11,477 nucleotides of DNA from NCBI GenBank assembly GCA_900552985.1, contig USBP01000021.1, positions 1-11,477 of the forward strand, in the 5' to 3' direction. Under the pieces are notes generated by a model. The model saw only the letters and a list, made by a program, of their open reading frames with translations, did not search any database and was not told the DNA's origin. The position numbers and the translations under genes were made by a program. The stretch is from an uncultured Oscillospiraceae bacterium. Lineage in GTDB: Bacteria > Bacillota > Clostridia > Oscillospirales > Acutalibacteraceae. Shown piece after piece: positions 1-6,666 of the stretch (the stretch's first letter is position 1; each line of letters begins with the position of its first letter).

Positions 1-2556
1 GCTGCCAAGCCGCACAGCCAGCAGGGCGTCACCTACAGCGAGCAGATCCTCCGACGCGATATCCTCTCCGTCCACTGTTACGGTCCACCCCTCGTCATAG
101 GGGATGGAGGTGTAGAGAATGCCGCTCTCAGCGAAATCAACGGTTCCGCTGATTTCGGTATCCGTGAAGCTGTCAACCTGCATGGAGCCTTCTTTCAGCC
201 GCTCATAGCCGCGCGCAAACTCTTCCTCGTCAAACCCGTAGGCGTACAGGTCGATATAACCAGAATCTCCATTGCTGATCGTGATATCTACACTGATGAT
301 CTCTCCCTCTTCATGACGGCCGATATCCAGAATATATTCCCGATCAACGCTCTGGATATTATTATAGCTATTTGAATTGATGCTGATCTGCTCCACATTG
401 TCCGAATTGACGTAGAGGTAGAGGTTTTCCGCTCCGGGGCTGACCAGATGAATGGTTACGCTGGCGTCCTCGCCCGGAGAGGTGCGGAAAAAGGTGAACG
501 TGCCCAGCTGGGATTCATCGCTGAATGGATCGATGTTGTAGTAATCGATACTGGAGATTTCCATTGGATGGAATACTGGCCCGCAGCCAGTCGCATTCAT
601 AAAGAAATCTTCCTGTACCATGAAGGGGTCGCTGCCGTCCGTTGCCCAGCTCTGCACTGTGTCGTTGACGCGGAAGGCAATGGGCAGGGCATAATTGTAT
701 TCATAGGCGGTGAATTTTCCCTGGGAAATGAGCAATTCCGTGTAGAAAGCTGCATCAGGGCTGACATCGACCGTGTTATTGACAATATATTGCAGGCTAA
801 ACATACTGTTGTAGACAGGCGTTTGCAGGTGATAGGTGTAGCTGTTGATGAAGTTACCGAACATCCCAAGCCTGCTTTGCAGGTTGGAGAGCTTTTCATA
901 CGCCATGGAGGAGAAGGTGGAAACGCCGTTATAGTGATACCAGGCAGGGTCCATCCGCGTGCGCAGGTTGGTAAGCTCCATGCGATAGAAGCTTCCGTTT
1001 TCCCGCTCGTCCAGCTGTGCTTTTACCGCTTCAAAATCCGTCAGGTCGGAGACATAGTTGCTCTTCGGCTGATCCATGCTGTAATTATCCGTGTTGGCGG
1101 CCGCAGCTTCGGTGACGACGCAGCAAAGCAGCAACATTGCCACAGCGGAGGATTGATAGCGCTTATCCTTCATAATGACCATCACGAGTACATAAATCGC
1201 AATCAGGATCAGTGTGAGAATGACGGAGAGCTCGTCCACATTCTTAGAGGTAATCTTTTGCACGATGACGACGTAGGCCATCACCGCAAGCCCGACGCCT
1301 GCGATCTCCTTTGCGGAGAACTCTTTGAGCCGAAGCAGGACCTGATAGGCCATGATAAGCAAAATAAAGGAGTAGAGAAAAGATTGGCGATAGGGCAGGT
1401 CGTTTGGGAAATGAAACCCATGCCAGATATAGTTGAGAAAATTGGTATTAAAGCTGAAATAGAAGAAGACAAGCAGGGCGAGATGCATGACCTTTTCCCG
1501 TTTGGAGATTGTCTTTGCGAAGAGATAGAGCGGGATCAGAATCAGCACGATCACACCGCAGTATACGTTTGGAAGCACATCGTCACCGCTGCTGCGGATG
1601 GTCGGCGTCACGCTTGCAAAATGATTGGCCAGGAAATCAAAAATTGTAAAGCAAGAGGAAACCTCCTGCGGGAAGGTGCCCGAGGTTGCCGAGCAGGCCT
1701 GTAGGATGAAATAGGTTGGAAGCAGAGCAAATGCCGCAAGCCCGGCGGCGAGGATGGAAGCGCCCGCAAAGCGCAGGCCGCTTTGCAGAAAACGGCTGCT
1801 CTGTATGCGTTGCAGGGCTGTGAGCTTCCCGCCCTCCGGCAGTGAATAGGCGAGCGGGGCACTTAACTCGTAATGGCTCAGATAGAATACCATAAAATAC
1901 AACACGGCAAAAACGCATATCATAAAGGCCATGTAGTAGTTAGAGATCATGGTCAGCGTCAGCGCCGCACCATACAAAACACAGCGGCCCTTCCGGACGA
2001 TCTGCTCAATGCCGAGCGCAATCAGGGGGAGCAGAACCATCGCATCCAGCCACATCACATTCCAGTAATAGGCGATGAAAAATCCACAGAAGGAATACAG
2101 CACGCCAAAGGCGGAGATCGTGGCGTCATTCTTCCCAACCGAACGCTTGAGATAGTAGGCAAATGCGGCGCTGGCCAGAGCTGCCTTGAGTAAAATCATG
2201 GTCGCGATGGCTTCCGGAATGTTCTGGTGACCAAAGAGAAAAATAACAAGCGACAGGGGGCTGGAAAGATAGTTGTAAAAATTACCGAGGAAGCTGCTGC
2301 CGAGCCCTGTATCCCAAGAGTAAATCAGGCTTTCACCGTTTGTCACCCGTTCATACAACTCTGCAAACAGAGGGCCGTACTGGTGATACAAATCCATTCG
2401 CAGGATGGTTCTTCCGCCAAAGGGGATCAGCTCAAAGCAGATATAGACAAGGAGCATCACCAGCGCAGAGGCGGCAAAGGCGATCCATACATACCGGTTG
2501 TTGTAAAAACGCTGGGACAGCACCTGACGTTTGAGCTTTCTGTGCGTTTGTTCCAT
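1..2556 (-). CDS. yfhO: YfhO-family multi-pass membrane protein (3' end cut by window edge)
   Basis: The frame stays open for 852 codons from ATG 2556 to the left edge, where it continues. Residues 22-42 form the first membrane helix. It is followed by family-typical stretches: FGGRTILRMDLYHQYGP at 46-62 and YSWDTGLGSSF at 79-89. Many further hydrophobic helices follow to about residue 410, then a long soluble beta-rich domain. The last residues visible include SIPYDEGWTVTVDG, which in this family lies near the C-terminus, so perhaps 40-60 residues are missing. YfhO proteins are GT-C-like membrane proteins; in Bacillus and Listeria, relatives take part in glycosylating lipoteichoic acid on the outer face of the membrane. 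The substrate here is unknown. An AGAAGG site 6 nt upstream supports the start. No partner glycosyltransferase such as CsbB/GtlA is adjacent in the window. Confidence 0.9.
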   Translation of the reverse strand, partial: MEQTHRKLKRQVLSQRFYNNRYVWIAFAASALVMLLVYICFELIPFGGRTILRMDLYHQYGPLFAELYERVTNGESLIYSWDTGLGSSFLGNFYNYLSSPLSLVIFLFGHQNIPEAIATMILLKAALASAAFAYYLKRSVGKNDATISAFGVLYSFCGFFIAYYWNVMWLDAMVLLPLIALGIEQIVRKGRCVLYGAALTLTMISNYYMAFMICVFAVLYFMVFYLSHYELSAPLAYSLPEGGKLTALQRIQSSRFLQSGLRFAGASILAAGLAAFALLPTYFILQACSATSGTFPQEVSSCFTIFDFLANHFASVTPTIRSSGDDVLPNVYCGVIVLILIPLYLFAKTISKREKVMHLALLVFFYFSFNTNFLNYIWHGFHFPNDLPYRQSFLYSFILLIMAYQVLLRLKEFSAKEIAGVGLAVMAYVVIVQKITSKNVDELSVILTLILIAIYVLVMVIMKDKRYQSSAVAMLLLCCVVTEAAAANTDNYSMDQPKSNYVSDLTDFEAVKAQLDERENGSFYRMELTNLRTRMDPAWYHYNGVSTFSSMAYEKLSNLQSRLGMFGNFINSYTYHLQTPVYNSMFSLQYIVNNTVDVSPDAAFYTELLISQGKFTAYEYNYALPIAFRVNDTVQSWATDGSDPFMVQEDFFMNATGCGPVFHPMEISSIDYYNIDPFSDESQLGTFTFFRTSPGEDASVTIHLVSPGAENLYLYVNSDNVEQISINSNSYNNIQSVDREYILDIGRHEEGEIISVDITISNGDSGYIDLYAYGFDEEEFARGYERLKEGSMQVDSFTDTEISGTVDFAESGILYTSIPYDEGWTVTVDGEDIASEDLLAVGDALLAVRLGS

Positions 2557-2562
2557 CGTCAG

Positions 2563-2568
2563 CCTTCT
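2563..2568 (-). promoter_or_regulatory. RBS of yfhO-family gene
   Basis: AGAAGG on the minus strand lies 6 nt before ATG 2556 and fixes that start codon. Confidence 0.7.
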
Positions 2569-2602
2569 TTCTGAGCCATATGGCCACAAATTAAACGGGA
2601 AT

Positions 2603-2631
2603 AGTTTAGCATAAATTTAGCTGTCTTTCAA
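2603..2631 (-). promoter_or_regulatory. Candidate sigma-A promoter of yfhO-family gene
   Basis: On the minus strand TTGAAA (2626-2631) is followed by a 17-nt spacer and TAAACT (2603-2608). A TGC just before the -10 gives an extended -10. It sits 47 nt before the start codon and is the only good promoter seen there. Prediction only. Confidence 0.6.
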
Positions 2632-2886
2632 GAAATTTTATAATGCGCTGTAAAAGCTGCGGCGCATTCCCACAGTCCTACGGTATGGAACCATGAAAAT
2701 GCGCCGTGCATACAGCAGCAATCATAAAAATATTTTTGGTAGATGATAATGGGCAGGTGTTCAAAAATCGAACGGCTTCTTCTTTATTTCTGTTCTATTG
2801 CCAAACCTATGGGTGTAGTGCCTTTTTCCTGGACATCCTTTTGGACGTGGAAGAATCCTGTTTTCCCGCTTTCTTTGTTTGCCACG

Positions 2887-3075
2887 CTACCTCGTCAGCA
2901 ATTGGTGATACGTATTTATCGTGGAGGCCAAAGGGTCGGCTATTTTCCGTTGCGTTTTCCTTGCCTGGAGCATCGCTTCTATAGTAATGTACATTTTACA
3001 AGGGACTACACAGAACGGTCTGACGAGAGATGTGCCGCCCATCAGATTTTCCATGTGATGTTCGAGATGTAGCAA
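2887..3075 (-). pseudogene. Possible transposase helix-turn-helix remnant
   Basis: A 62-codon minus-strand frame contains YITIEAMLQARKTQRKIAD at residues 29-47, followed by PLAST. This resembles the N-terminal helix-turn-helix of IS30-like and related transposases, where 'IE.ML..G.S...IA..L..S..TI' is typical. A stop follows at once. The same frame beyond the stop reads as a basic, KR-rich stretch for about 30 codons before further stops. There is no RBS, no DDE catalytic part and no clear terminal inverted repeat. The resemblance is short and may be chance. Confidence 0.25.
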
Positions 3076-3153
3076 AAGGGGTTTTTATTTCTTCATTATC
3101 GAAACAAGTTTTTTGAGGAACTATTCGCTAGGCGAGTGATTTTTTTGCATACA

Positions 3154-3194
3154 AAAACGCCCCGAAAGTGCCAACCGGGCTTTCGGGGCGTTTT
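3154..3194 (-). terminator. Perfect 15-bp intrinsic terminator hairpin
   Basis: Arms 3154-3168 and 3180-3194 are exact reverse complements (AAAACGCCCCGAAAG) around an 11-nt loop. On the minus strand the stem ends in five T residues and could end transcripts of the acetyltransferase operon about 330 nt after its last stop. On the plus strand there are four T residues, so it may work in both directions. Confidence 0.75.
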
Positions 3195-3197
3195 GCG

Positions 3198-3221
3198 AAG
3201 TGAGACTGCCTATTCTCACTT
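3198..3221. repeat. Small inverted repeat next to terminator
   Basis: AAGTGAGA (3198-3205) and TCTCACTT (3214-3221) are exact reverse complements around an 8-nt loop, immediately beside the terminator stem. The function is unknown. It may be part of a larger structured or repeated element. Confidence 0.4.
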
Positions 3222-3415
3222 GGAAAAAGTGCTCCAAATGTCAATACAATCCCTGGATGTAATTTTCGCAGAACATGGCTCAATGCCTCAATCGCTCCAT
3301 CTCGAAAACGATAATATGTCCGATAGGAGATAATTTTCAGGCGCGGCCGCAGCGTTTCAATGATATCCCTACCGTTCTAAATCCATCATCATGAAACATC
3401 CGGCCTTTTTGAGCC

Positions 3416-3438
3416 AGGGTTATCCTGACCGTAACCCT
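3416..3438. repeat. Inverted repeat beside CRISPR-like element
   Basis: AGGGTTA (3416-3422) and TAACCCT (3432-3438) pair around a 9-nt loop, one base away from the CRISPR-like repeat. No T-run follows, so it is not an obvious terminator. Confidence 0.35.
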
Positions 3439-3439
3439 C

Positions 3440-3472
3440 ATTTCAATCCACTCAGCCGGTATGAGCTGAGAC
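3440..3472 (-). repeat. Solitary type I-C-like CRISPR repeat (33 nt)
   Basis: Read on the minus strand the element is GT, a 6-nt arm CTCAGC, an 8-nt loop TCATACCG, the complementary arm GCTGAG, then TGGATTGAAAT. This is the length, stem position and 3' end typical of type I-C repeats (GTC, stem, loop, stem, GTGGATTGAAAT). Only one copy is present: I found no second full copy at the expected 65-70 nt spacing on either side, and no cas gene in the window. It may be the relic of a lost array or a chance match. Confidence 0.45.
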
Positions 3473-3520
3473 ATGTGCGGCGTTTCAGCCAAAGAAAATA
3501 TTCCAGGCAGATAGCCGGGA

Positions 3521-4120
3521 TTACAGATCAATTTTCAAATCCTTGTAATAGAATTCCTTATCCCTTGGCCCAATTTCACGCAAAACACGGCAGGGGTTTC
3601 CCACGGCAACAACATTGGCGGGAATATTTTTTGTGACGACGCTTCCCGCGCCAATGACGGAGTTATCGCCAATCTGTACGCCGGGCAGGAGGATTGCGCC
3701 CGCACCAATCCAGACGTTGTTGCCGATACGCACGGGAATGTTAAACTGGGCGACCTTCAGGCGGAGCGATGGATCAACCGGATGGCCTGCCGTTGCCACC
3801 ACAACATTCGGCCCGAACATGACGTTGTCTCCAATGTAAATATCCGTATCATCCACTAGCGTCAGGTTGAAATTGGCGTAAACGAAATTGCCAAAGTGGG
3901 AATGCTTTCCCCAGTTTGCGTGCAGGGGTGGCTCAATATAACAGCCTTCGCCTACCTCGGCCAGCAGCTGCTTCAAAATTTCTTCCCGCTTTTTCCCTTC
4001 CGAGGGACGGGTATGGTTATAATCGTACAGGATTTCAAGGCATTGCATCTGCTCCTTCGCCAGTTCTTCATCTGTGCAGAAATAAAGCTTGCCGCTTTTC
4101 ATCCGTTGCTTTGCCGTCAT
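3521..4120 (-). CDS. Maltose/galactoside-type O-acetyltransferase
   Basis: This 199-residue protein matches the maltose O-acetyltransferase/LacA family in length and layout. An N-terminal helical segment (1-60) begins with KSGKLYFCTDEELAKE-like sequence that is typical of the family. A left-handed beta-helix of hexapeptide repeats covers about 72-185. The AGHPVDP motif places the catalytic histidine at residue 113, and IGNNVWIGAGAILLPGV (about 132-148) is a hexapeptide signature. Such enzymes use acetyl-CoA to acetylate a sugar hydroxyl in the cytoplasm, and the true acceptor is often unknown. It is the last gene of a three-gene operon, 24 nt after the CmpB-family gene. AAGGAGGAA (4136-4128) supports the ATG at 4120. 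Confidence 0.93.
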   Translation of the reverse strand: MTAKQRMKSGKLYFCTDEELAKEQMQCLEILYDYNHTRPSEGKKREEILKQLLAEVGEGCYIEPPLHANWGKHSHFGNFVYANFNLTLVDDTDIYIGDNVMFGPNVVVATAGHPVDPSLRLKVAQFNIPVRIGNNVWIGAGAILLPGVQIGDNSVIGAGSVVTKNIPANVVAVGNPCRVLREIGPRDKEFYYKDLKIDL

Positions 4121-4127
4121 AGTGCGG

Positions 4128-4136
4128 TTCCTCCTT
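4128..4136 (-). promoter_or_regulatory. Strong RBS of acetyltransferase gene
   Basis: AAGGAGGAA on the minus strand precedes ATG 4120 and lies in the 24-nt gap after the CmpB-family stop codon. Confidence 0.75.
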
Positions 4137-4144
4137 CAGCTGTG

Positions 4145-4987
4145 TCAATACATTTCCTCATCGTTATTCGTGAGCTTTCGTTTGAGCTCTGCCAGCGCTT
4201 CCTCGATGGCCTGCATCGCGTTATCGGTAGATTTAGAGAGCTGAGAGCCACGGAACATCCGCCCGGTCTTATGCGGCCCGGGGCGCTTTATTTTCCGGTA
4301 GCTATCGAGTTGCTCCCGCATCTCTGTCAGGCGGGCAGAAAAATCGCCTGCCCAGGAGGACTGCTCCGTGCGCTTGCTGACAGACTGCTGAAATTCCGTG
4401 ATTTTTTGCTCCAAAGCTTCCCGCAGGGAGTGCATTTTATCCATCATCTTGCGGATATCAAGCGCTGTACGCACTGCGTTGATTAAATCCGCCAGAAAAA
4501 CAGCGAAAATCAGGCCAAGAATCACGTAGACGATATTGGCCGGTATCATCAGGACGATTTCTTCCACCGGCGGATGCACCATATAGAGAAAAACAATCGT
4601 AGCAATTCCCCAATATAGGGAATTGCGTAGACAGATGCGGCCTTGAATATTAAATTTACGGTCTGAGTAATCCCACCAGCGGGCATGAAAGAGCTTTTCC
4701 ATTAACACGCTGGTAATAAATTCAACGATATCAGCAACCACCATACCAGCCACAAACAGAATAGGGGGCTTGAGAATAGAGGGAAGTACGGAGCTGTCCT
4801 TGATAGGGGATAAACAGATCAGCAGCGCGACGGCTCCCGTGCCATAAATCGGGCACATGGGGCCGGTCAGAAAGCCACGGTTGATCCATTTATGCTTGGC
4901 CAAAGAGCAGTAAAGCGACTCCATCAGCCAGCCAGCGGCACTGTAAAAGAAAAAATAGAGAATATAAATTGAGATTGCCGGCGCCAT
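4145..4987 (-). CDS. CmpB-family (putative ABC transporter type IV) membrane protein with coiled-coil tail
   Basis: The N-terminal half is a multi-pass membrane protein with helices near residues 4-28, 48-60, 74-96, 121-138 and 143-170. It carries family signatures: WLMESLY (20-26), NRGFLTGPMCPIYGTGA (36-52) and a stretch containing TSVLMEKLFHARWWDYS (92-108) and GRICLRNSLYWG (116-127). These match the CmpB family (PF06541, formerly DUF1113), whose biochemical role is not settled. Residues 180-280 form a charged, probably coiled-coil cytoplasmic extension that the shortest family members lack. It lies 21 nt after the HD gene, so the two are almost certainly cotranscribed. AAAGGAGGGG 6 nt upstream supports the start. 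No ATP-binding partner is nearby, so calling it a transporter is doubtful. Confidence 0.85.
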   Translation of the reverse strand: MAPAISIYILYFFFYSAAGWLMESLYCSLAKHKWINRGFLTGPMCPIYGTGAVALLICLSPIKDSSVLPSILKPPILFVAGMVVADIVEFITSVLMEKLFHARWWDYSDRKFNIQGRICLRNSLYWGIATIVFLYMVHPPVEEIVLMIPANIVYVILGLIFAVFLADLINAVRTALDIRKMMDKMHSLREALEQKITEFQQSVSKRTEQSSWAGDFSARLTEMREQLDSYRKIKRPGPHKTGRMFRGSQLSKSTDNAMQAIEEALAELKRKLTNNDEEMY

Positions 4988-4993
4988 GGATAA

Positions 4994-5003
4994 CCCCTCC
5001 TTT
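4994..5003 (-). promoter_or_regulatory. Strong RBS of CmpB-family gene
   Basis: AAAGGAGGGG on the minus strand ends 6 nt before ATG 4987. Confidence 0.75.
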
Positions 5004-5008
5004 CCAGC

Positions 5009-5545
5009 TTATGCATTCTTCTTTCGGCGGATCAGCTCTTGATGCCGGTTCGCCTGCTTGGGAATCAGCGAGAGGATAAGCTCCCAGGCGGCGCAGTATT
5101 TATCGGCCATGCTTACGATAAAGGATTCCGGATAACGAGGAAGAAAAGGCGTCAGGGGCCACATATGCTTGATAATGATATCCTCTTCCTTTTTGCTCAG
5201 AGTGCACAGCTCGTGCGCATTTTTCAGGGCGAAGCCGGGGTGCCGGTAACCGTGCAGACGGTGGCTTGCATCCTTTTCGCGCCAATCGTAATAGAACAGG
5301 TCGTGCAGAATGGCGCCTCTGGAGGCAGTCCGGTAATCCAGCCCTAAACGCCGGCAGGCCAAAAAGCTGAGATAGGCGACGCTGGTGATATGCTGCAAGC
5401 GGTCAATATCGAGATGCTGCTCATAAATAGAAAGCCCCTGCACCTCCGGACGGTCGTATAAATCCTGAATACATTCAAAAAAAGCTGGGCTCATGTGCTC
5501 ACGGCCCAAAAAGGAACAGACATAGGCTTCATGCAGTTTGGTCAT
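5009..5545 (-). CDS. HD-domain phosphohydrolase-like protein
   Basis: This 178-residue cytoplasmic protein shows the HD-superfamily metal ligands in order: H52 (in LQHITS), H81-D82 (AILHDLFYYDW), H102, H127 (IIKHMWPL) and D148 (SMADKY). A five-histidine/two-aspartate pattern of this kind can bind two metals and hydrolyse a phosphoester, but the substrate is unknown. It is the first gene of the operon with the CmpB-family and acetyltransferase genes. The start is the only one possible: an in-frame TGA lies 27 nt upstream and no other start codon intervenes. Its ribosome binding site is poor (AGGAAAG is too far away), so translation may be weak or regulated. The family call is firm, the function is not. 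Confidence 0.88.
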   Translation of the reverse strand: MTKLHEAYVCSFLGREHMSPAFFECIQDLYDRPEVQGLSIYEQHLDIDRLQHITSVAYLSFLACRRLGLDYRTASRGAILHDLFYYDWREKDASHRLHGYRHPGFALKNAHELCTLSKKEEDIIIKHMWPLTPFLPRYPESFIVSMADKYCAAWELILSLIPKQANRHQELIRRKKNA

Positions 5546-5583
5546 ATTTACGATGCGCTCACTTTCCTGATTTCAGACTTGAC

Positions 5584-5599
5584 AGCCTCCATGGAGGCT
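5584..5599. repeat. Perfect 16-bp palindrome AGCCTCCATGGAGGCT
   Basis: An exact palindrome lies between the operon promoter and the HD gene start, so it would fall in the 5' leader of the minus-strand transcript. On the plus strand a TTGACA (5579-5584) abuts it, an arrangement seen in MerR-type promoters, but no good -10 follows at 19-20 nt. It could be an operator or an RNA hairpin. Confidence 0.5.
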
Positions 5600-5606
5600 T
5601 ACTCAA

Positions 5607-5636
5607 TTGACATGCTATACACCGGTTAAGTATACT
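5607..5636 (+). promoter_or_regulatory. Candidate plus-strand promoter opposing the HD operon
   Basis: TTGACA (5607-5612), an 18-nt spacer and TATACT (5631-5636) form a near-consensus sigma-A promoter pointing away from the HD operon and into the 3' end of the HAD gene. No gene follows on that strand, so a product would be a short or antisense RNA, unless the match is a by-product of the palindromic operator. Confidence 0.4.
5616..5634. promoter_or_regulatory. Operator-like inverted repeat TATAC-N9-GTATA
   Basis: TATAC (5616-5620) and GTATA (5630-5634) are inverted around ACCGGTTAA and overlap the -10 elements of both opposing promoter candidates. This is the usual place for a repressor site, though the regulator is unknown. 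Confidence 0.35.
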
Positions 5637-5657
5637 ATACTGAACTCAAAAAGCCAA
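5629..5657 (-). promoter_or_regulatory. Candidate promoter of the HD-CmpB-acetyltransferase operon
   Basis: On the minus strand TTGGCT (5652-5657), 17 nt and TATACT (5629-5634) precede the HD gene by about 84 nt. The -35 overlaps the arm of the HAD terminator. Prediction only. Confidence 0.5.
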
Positions 5658-5682
5658 GGGCTGTAGAGAAATGCAGCTTTTT
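5648..5682 (-). terminator. Terminator-like hairpin after HAD gene
   Basis: Arms AAAAAGC (5648-5654) and GCTTTTT (5676-5682) pair around a 21-nt loop. On the minus strand the stem ends in GCTTTTT, 24 nt after the HAD stop codon. It may act in both directions. The stem is short, so confidence is moderate. Confidence 0.5.
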
Positions 5683-5705
5683 CTTTCCGATTTTTAACTT
5701 TCTGT

Positions 5706-6533
5706 TCATAAAATACACCAATTTTCCAGAAGAAAACGGGCAACTGCATCGCTGGCGTTGGAGCCGATCACACCCGAAGCGGCACGGCGGACGTCAGGAT
5801 GAGCGTTTGAAACGGCATAGCAGCCATCAGAGGCTTGAAACAGCGGCAGGTCATTGAGATTATCGCCAAAAGAAATGAGCTGTTGCGCGCCGGTTTGTTT
5901 TAACAGCTGGATGGCGCCCGCAGGTTTGCTGGCCTTGCCGCTGAAGGCTTCGATCAACCAGTCGTCAGAGTAGGTGTCTCTGTAAAAAACATGAGACAGG
6001 CCCTTAATGCCGCTCAGCTCCTGCACAATGGGGGAGAGCGCATGGCGGCTGCCAAACAGGGCAAAATAAACAGGATCGGCTGTCGGCGTGATCTCCAGCC
6101 GCGCTACAGGGCGGAATTTTTTATCCGGTGCATTTTTGCGCTCTTCATAGTATTCCCGGTTCCGGCCCGGTTTAAGCTCTGTGAAACACACCTCTAACCC
6201 CCCGTTGCGCAGTTGGGTAAAAAATGGGTGCTGGCCATGCCGCGCAAAAACAGCCAGAGCCTGTTGCGCGGCAACCGGAGCGATAGGCGCGACGGAAGCC
6301 GTCCGTTTCTTCACAGGATCATATAAAACTGCGCCGTTCATTAAAATCACAGGCAGGCGCAGCTGCAGCTTTGCCAGCAATGGCATAGCGCTGCTGGCGC
6401 TTCTGGCGGTTGCAATGGAGAAAAGCAGCCCCTTCTGGATCAATCGGTTCAGGATTTGAGCGCTCTGGTCAGAAAGTGTGCAGTCCGGTGTGAGCAGTGT
6501 TCCATCCAGATCGCTGATATACAGCGTTTGCAA
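5706..6533 (-). CDS. Cof-type HAD-IIB hydrolase (sugar-phosphate phosphatase-like), TTG start
   Basis: This is a 275-residue cytoplasmic phosphatase when read from TTG 6533. HAD motif I is DLDGT with D8 (nucleophile) and D10, motif II is the T42 region (SIATARS), motif III is the lysine near 203 (GKASK), and motif IV is GDNLND (223-228). The C2-type cap between motifs II and III is typical of Cof/YidA-like enzymes, which remove phosphate from sugar phosphates and similar metabolites; the substrate cannot be told from sequence. I prefer TTG 6533 because AAGGAGGA lies 8 nt upstream, whereas the longer frame from ATG 6563 would translate through that site and has no RBS of its own. It is transcribed divergently from the Nudix gene. 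Confidence 0.9.
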   Translation of the reverse strand: MQTLYISDLDGTLLTPDCTLSDQSAQILNRLIQKGLLFSIATARSASSAMPLLAKLQLRLPVILMNGAVLYDPVKKRTASVAPIAPVAAQQALAVFARHGQHPFFTQLRNGGLEVCFTELKPGRNREYYEERKNAPDKKFRPVARLEITPTADPVYFALFGSRHALSPIVQELSGIKGLSHVFYRDTYSDDWLIEAFSGKASKPAGAIQLLKQTGAQQLISFGDNLNDLPLFQASDGCYAVSNAHPDVRRAASGVIGSNASDAVARFLLENWCIL

Positions 6534-6540
6534 TCGGGAT

Positions 6541-6548
6541 TCCTCCTT
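6541..6548 (-). promoter_or_regulatory. RBS that places the HAD start at TTG 6533
   Basis: AAGGAGGA on the minus strand, with 8 nt between its GGAGG core and TTG 6533. It lies inside the longer frame beginning at ATG 6563 and so argues against that start. Confidence 0.7.
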
Positions 6549-6596
6549 CCTTTCGCAGACCACATGCGGCGGCCAATTACGTGGATACAGTTTTGC

Positions 6597-6625
6597 ATTT
6601 TACCTTCTTTTTCACGAAAGGGCAA
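6597..6625 (-). promoter_or_regulatory. Sigma-A promoter of HAD gene
   Basis: On the minus strand TTGCCC (6620-6625), 17-nt spacer, TAAAAT (6597-6602). It lies about 63 nt before the TTG start. Confidence 0.6.
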
Positions 6626-6666
6626 GTCGGAAACGAATATGTAGTGAAGTGAATGGTGAAAAATAC

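Larger units (their letters stand above)
3131..3376 (-). pseudogene. Open 82-codon frame without start, possible degenerate gene
   Basis: Between in-frame TAG codons at 3379-3377 and 3130-3128 the minus strand is open for 82 codons with protein-like composition, including YYRFRDGAIEALSHVLRKLH at about residues 21-40. It has no ATG or RBS and reads straight through the terminator hairpin. Another minus-strand frame (3531-3337) ends just upstream in a different phase, so the two could be pieces of one frameshifted gene. I do not recognise a family. It could equally be a repeated intergenic element that happens to stay open. Confidence 0.2.
2632..3520. other. Gene-poor spacer of about 890 bp with decayed fragments
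   Basis: Between the yfhO promoter and the end of the acetyltransferase gene I find no intact gene. Short frames exist on both strands, but none has both a ribosome binding site and a recognisable family. What can be seen is a weak helix-turn-helix remnant (2887-3075), a strong terminator hairpin (3154-3194), a second small inverted repeat (3198-3221), an 82-codon frame lacking a start (3131-3376), an inverted repeat at 3416-3438 and a single CRISPR-like repeat (3440-3472). The mix suggests an accessory or insertion site that has decayed. Confidence 0.55.

Noticed and set aside
448..1704. 418-codon plus-strand open frame
   Set aside because: It lies antisense to the YfhO-family gene, which has clear family motifs and an RBS; the translated product has low-complexity shadow character and no recognisable domain.
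2743..3072. 109-codon plus-strand frame in the spacer
   Set aside because: No RBS before its ATG, no recognisable family, and it overlaps the weak HTH remnant on the other strand; not enough to call a gene.
3373..3396. Possible second, degenerate CRISPR repeat
   Set aside because: It shares short pieces with the repeat at 3440-3472 (GTTTCA and TGATGGATTTAGAA on the minus strand) but lacks the stem, and the implied spacer of 43 nt is too long for type I-C.
3896..4486. 196-codon plus-strand open frame
   Set aside because: It spans, antisense, both the acetyltransferase and CmpB-family genes, which are well supported.
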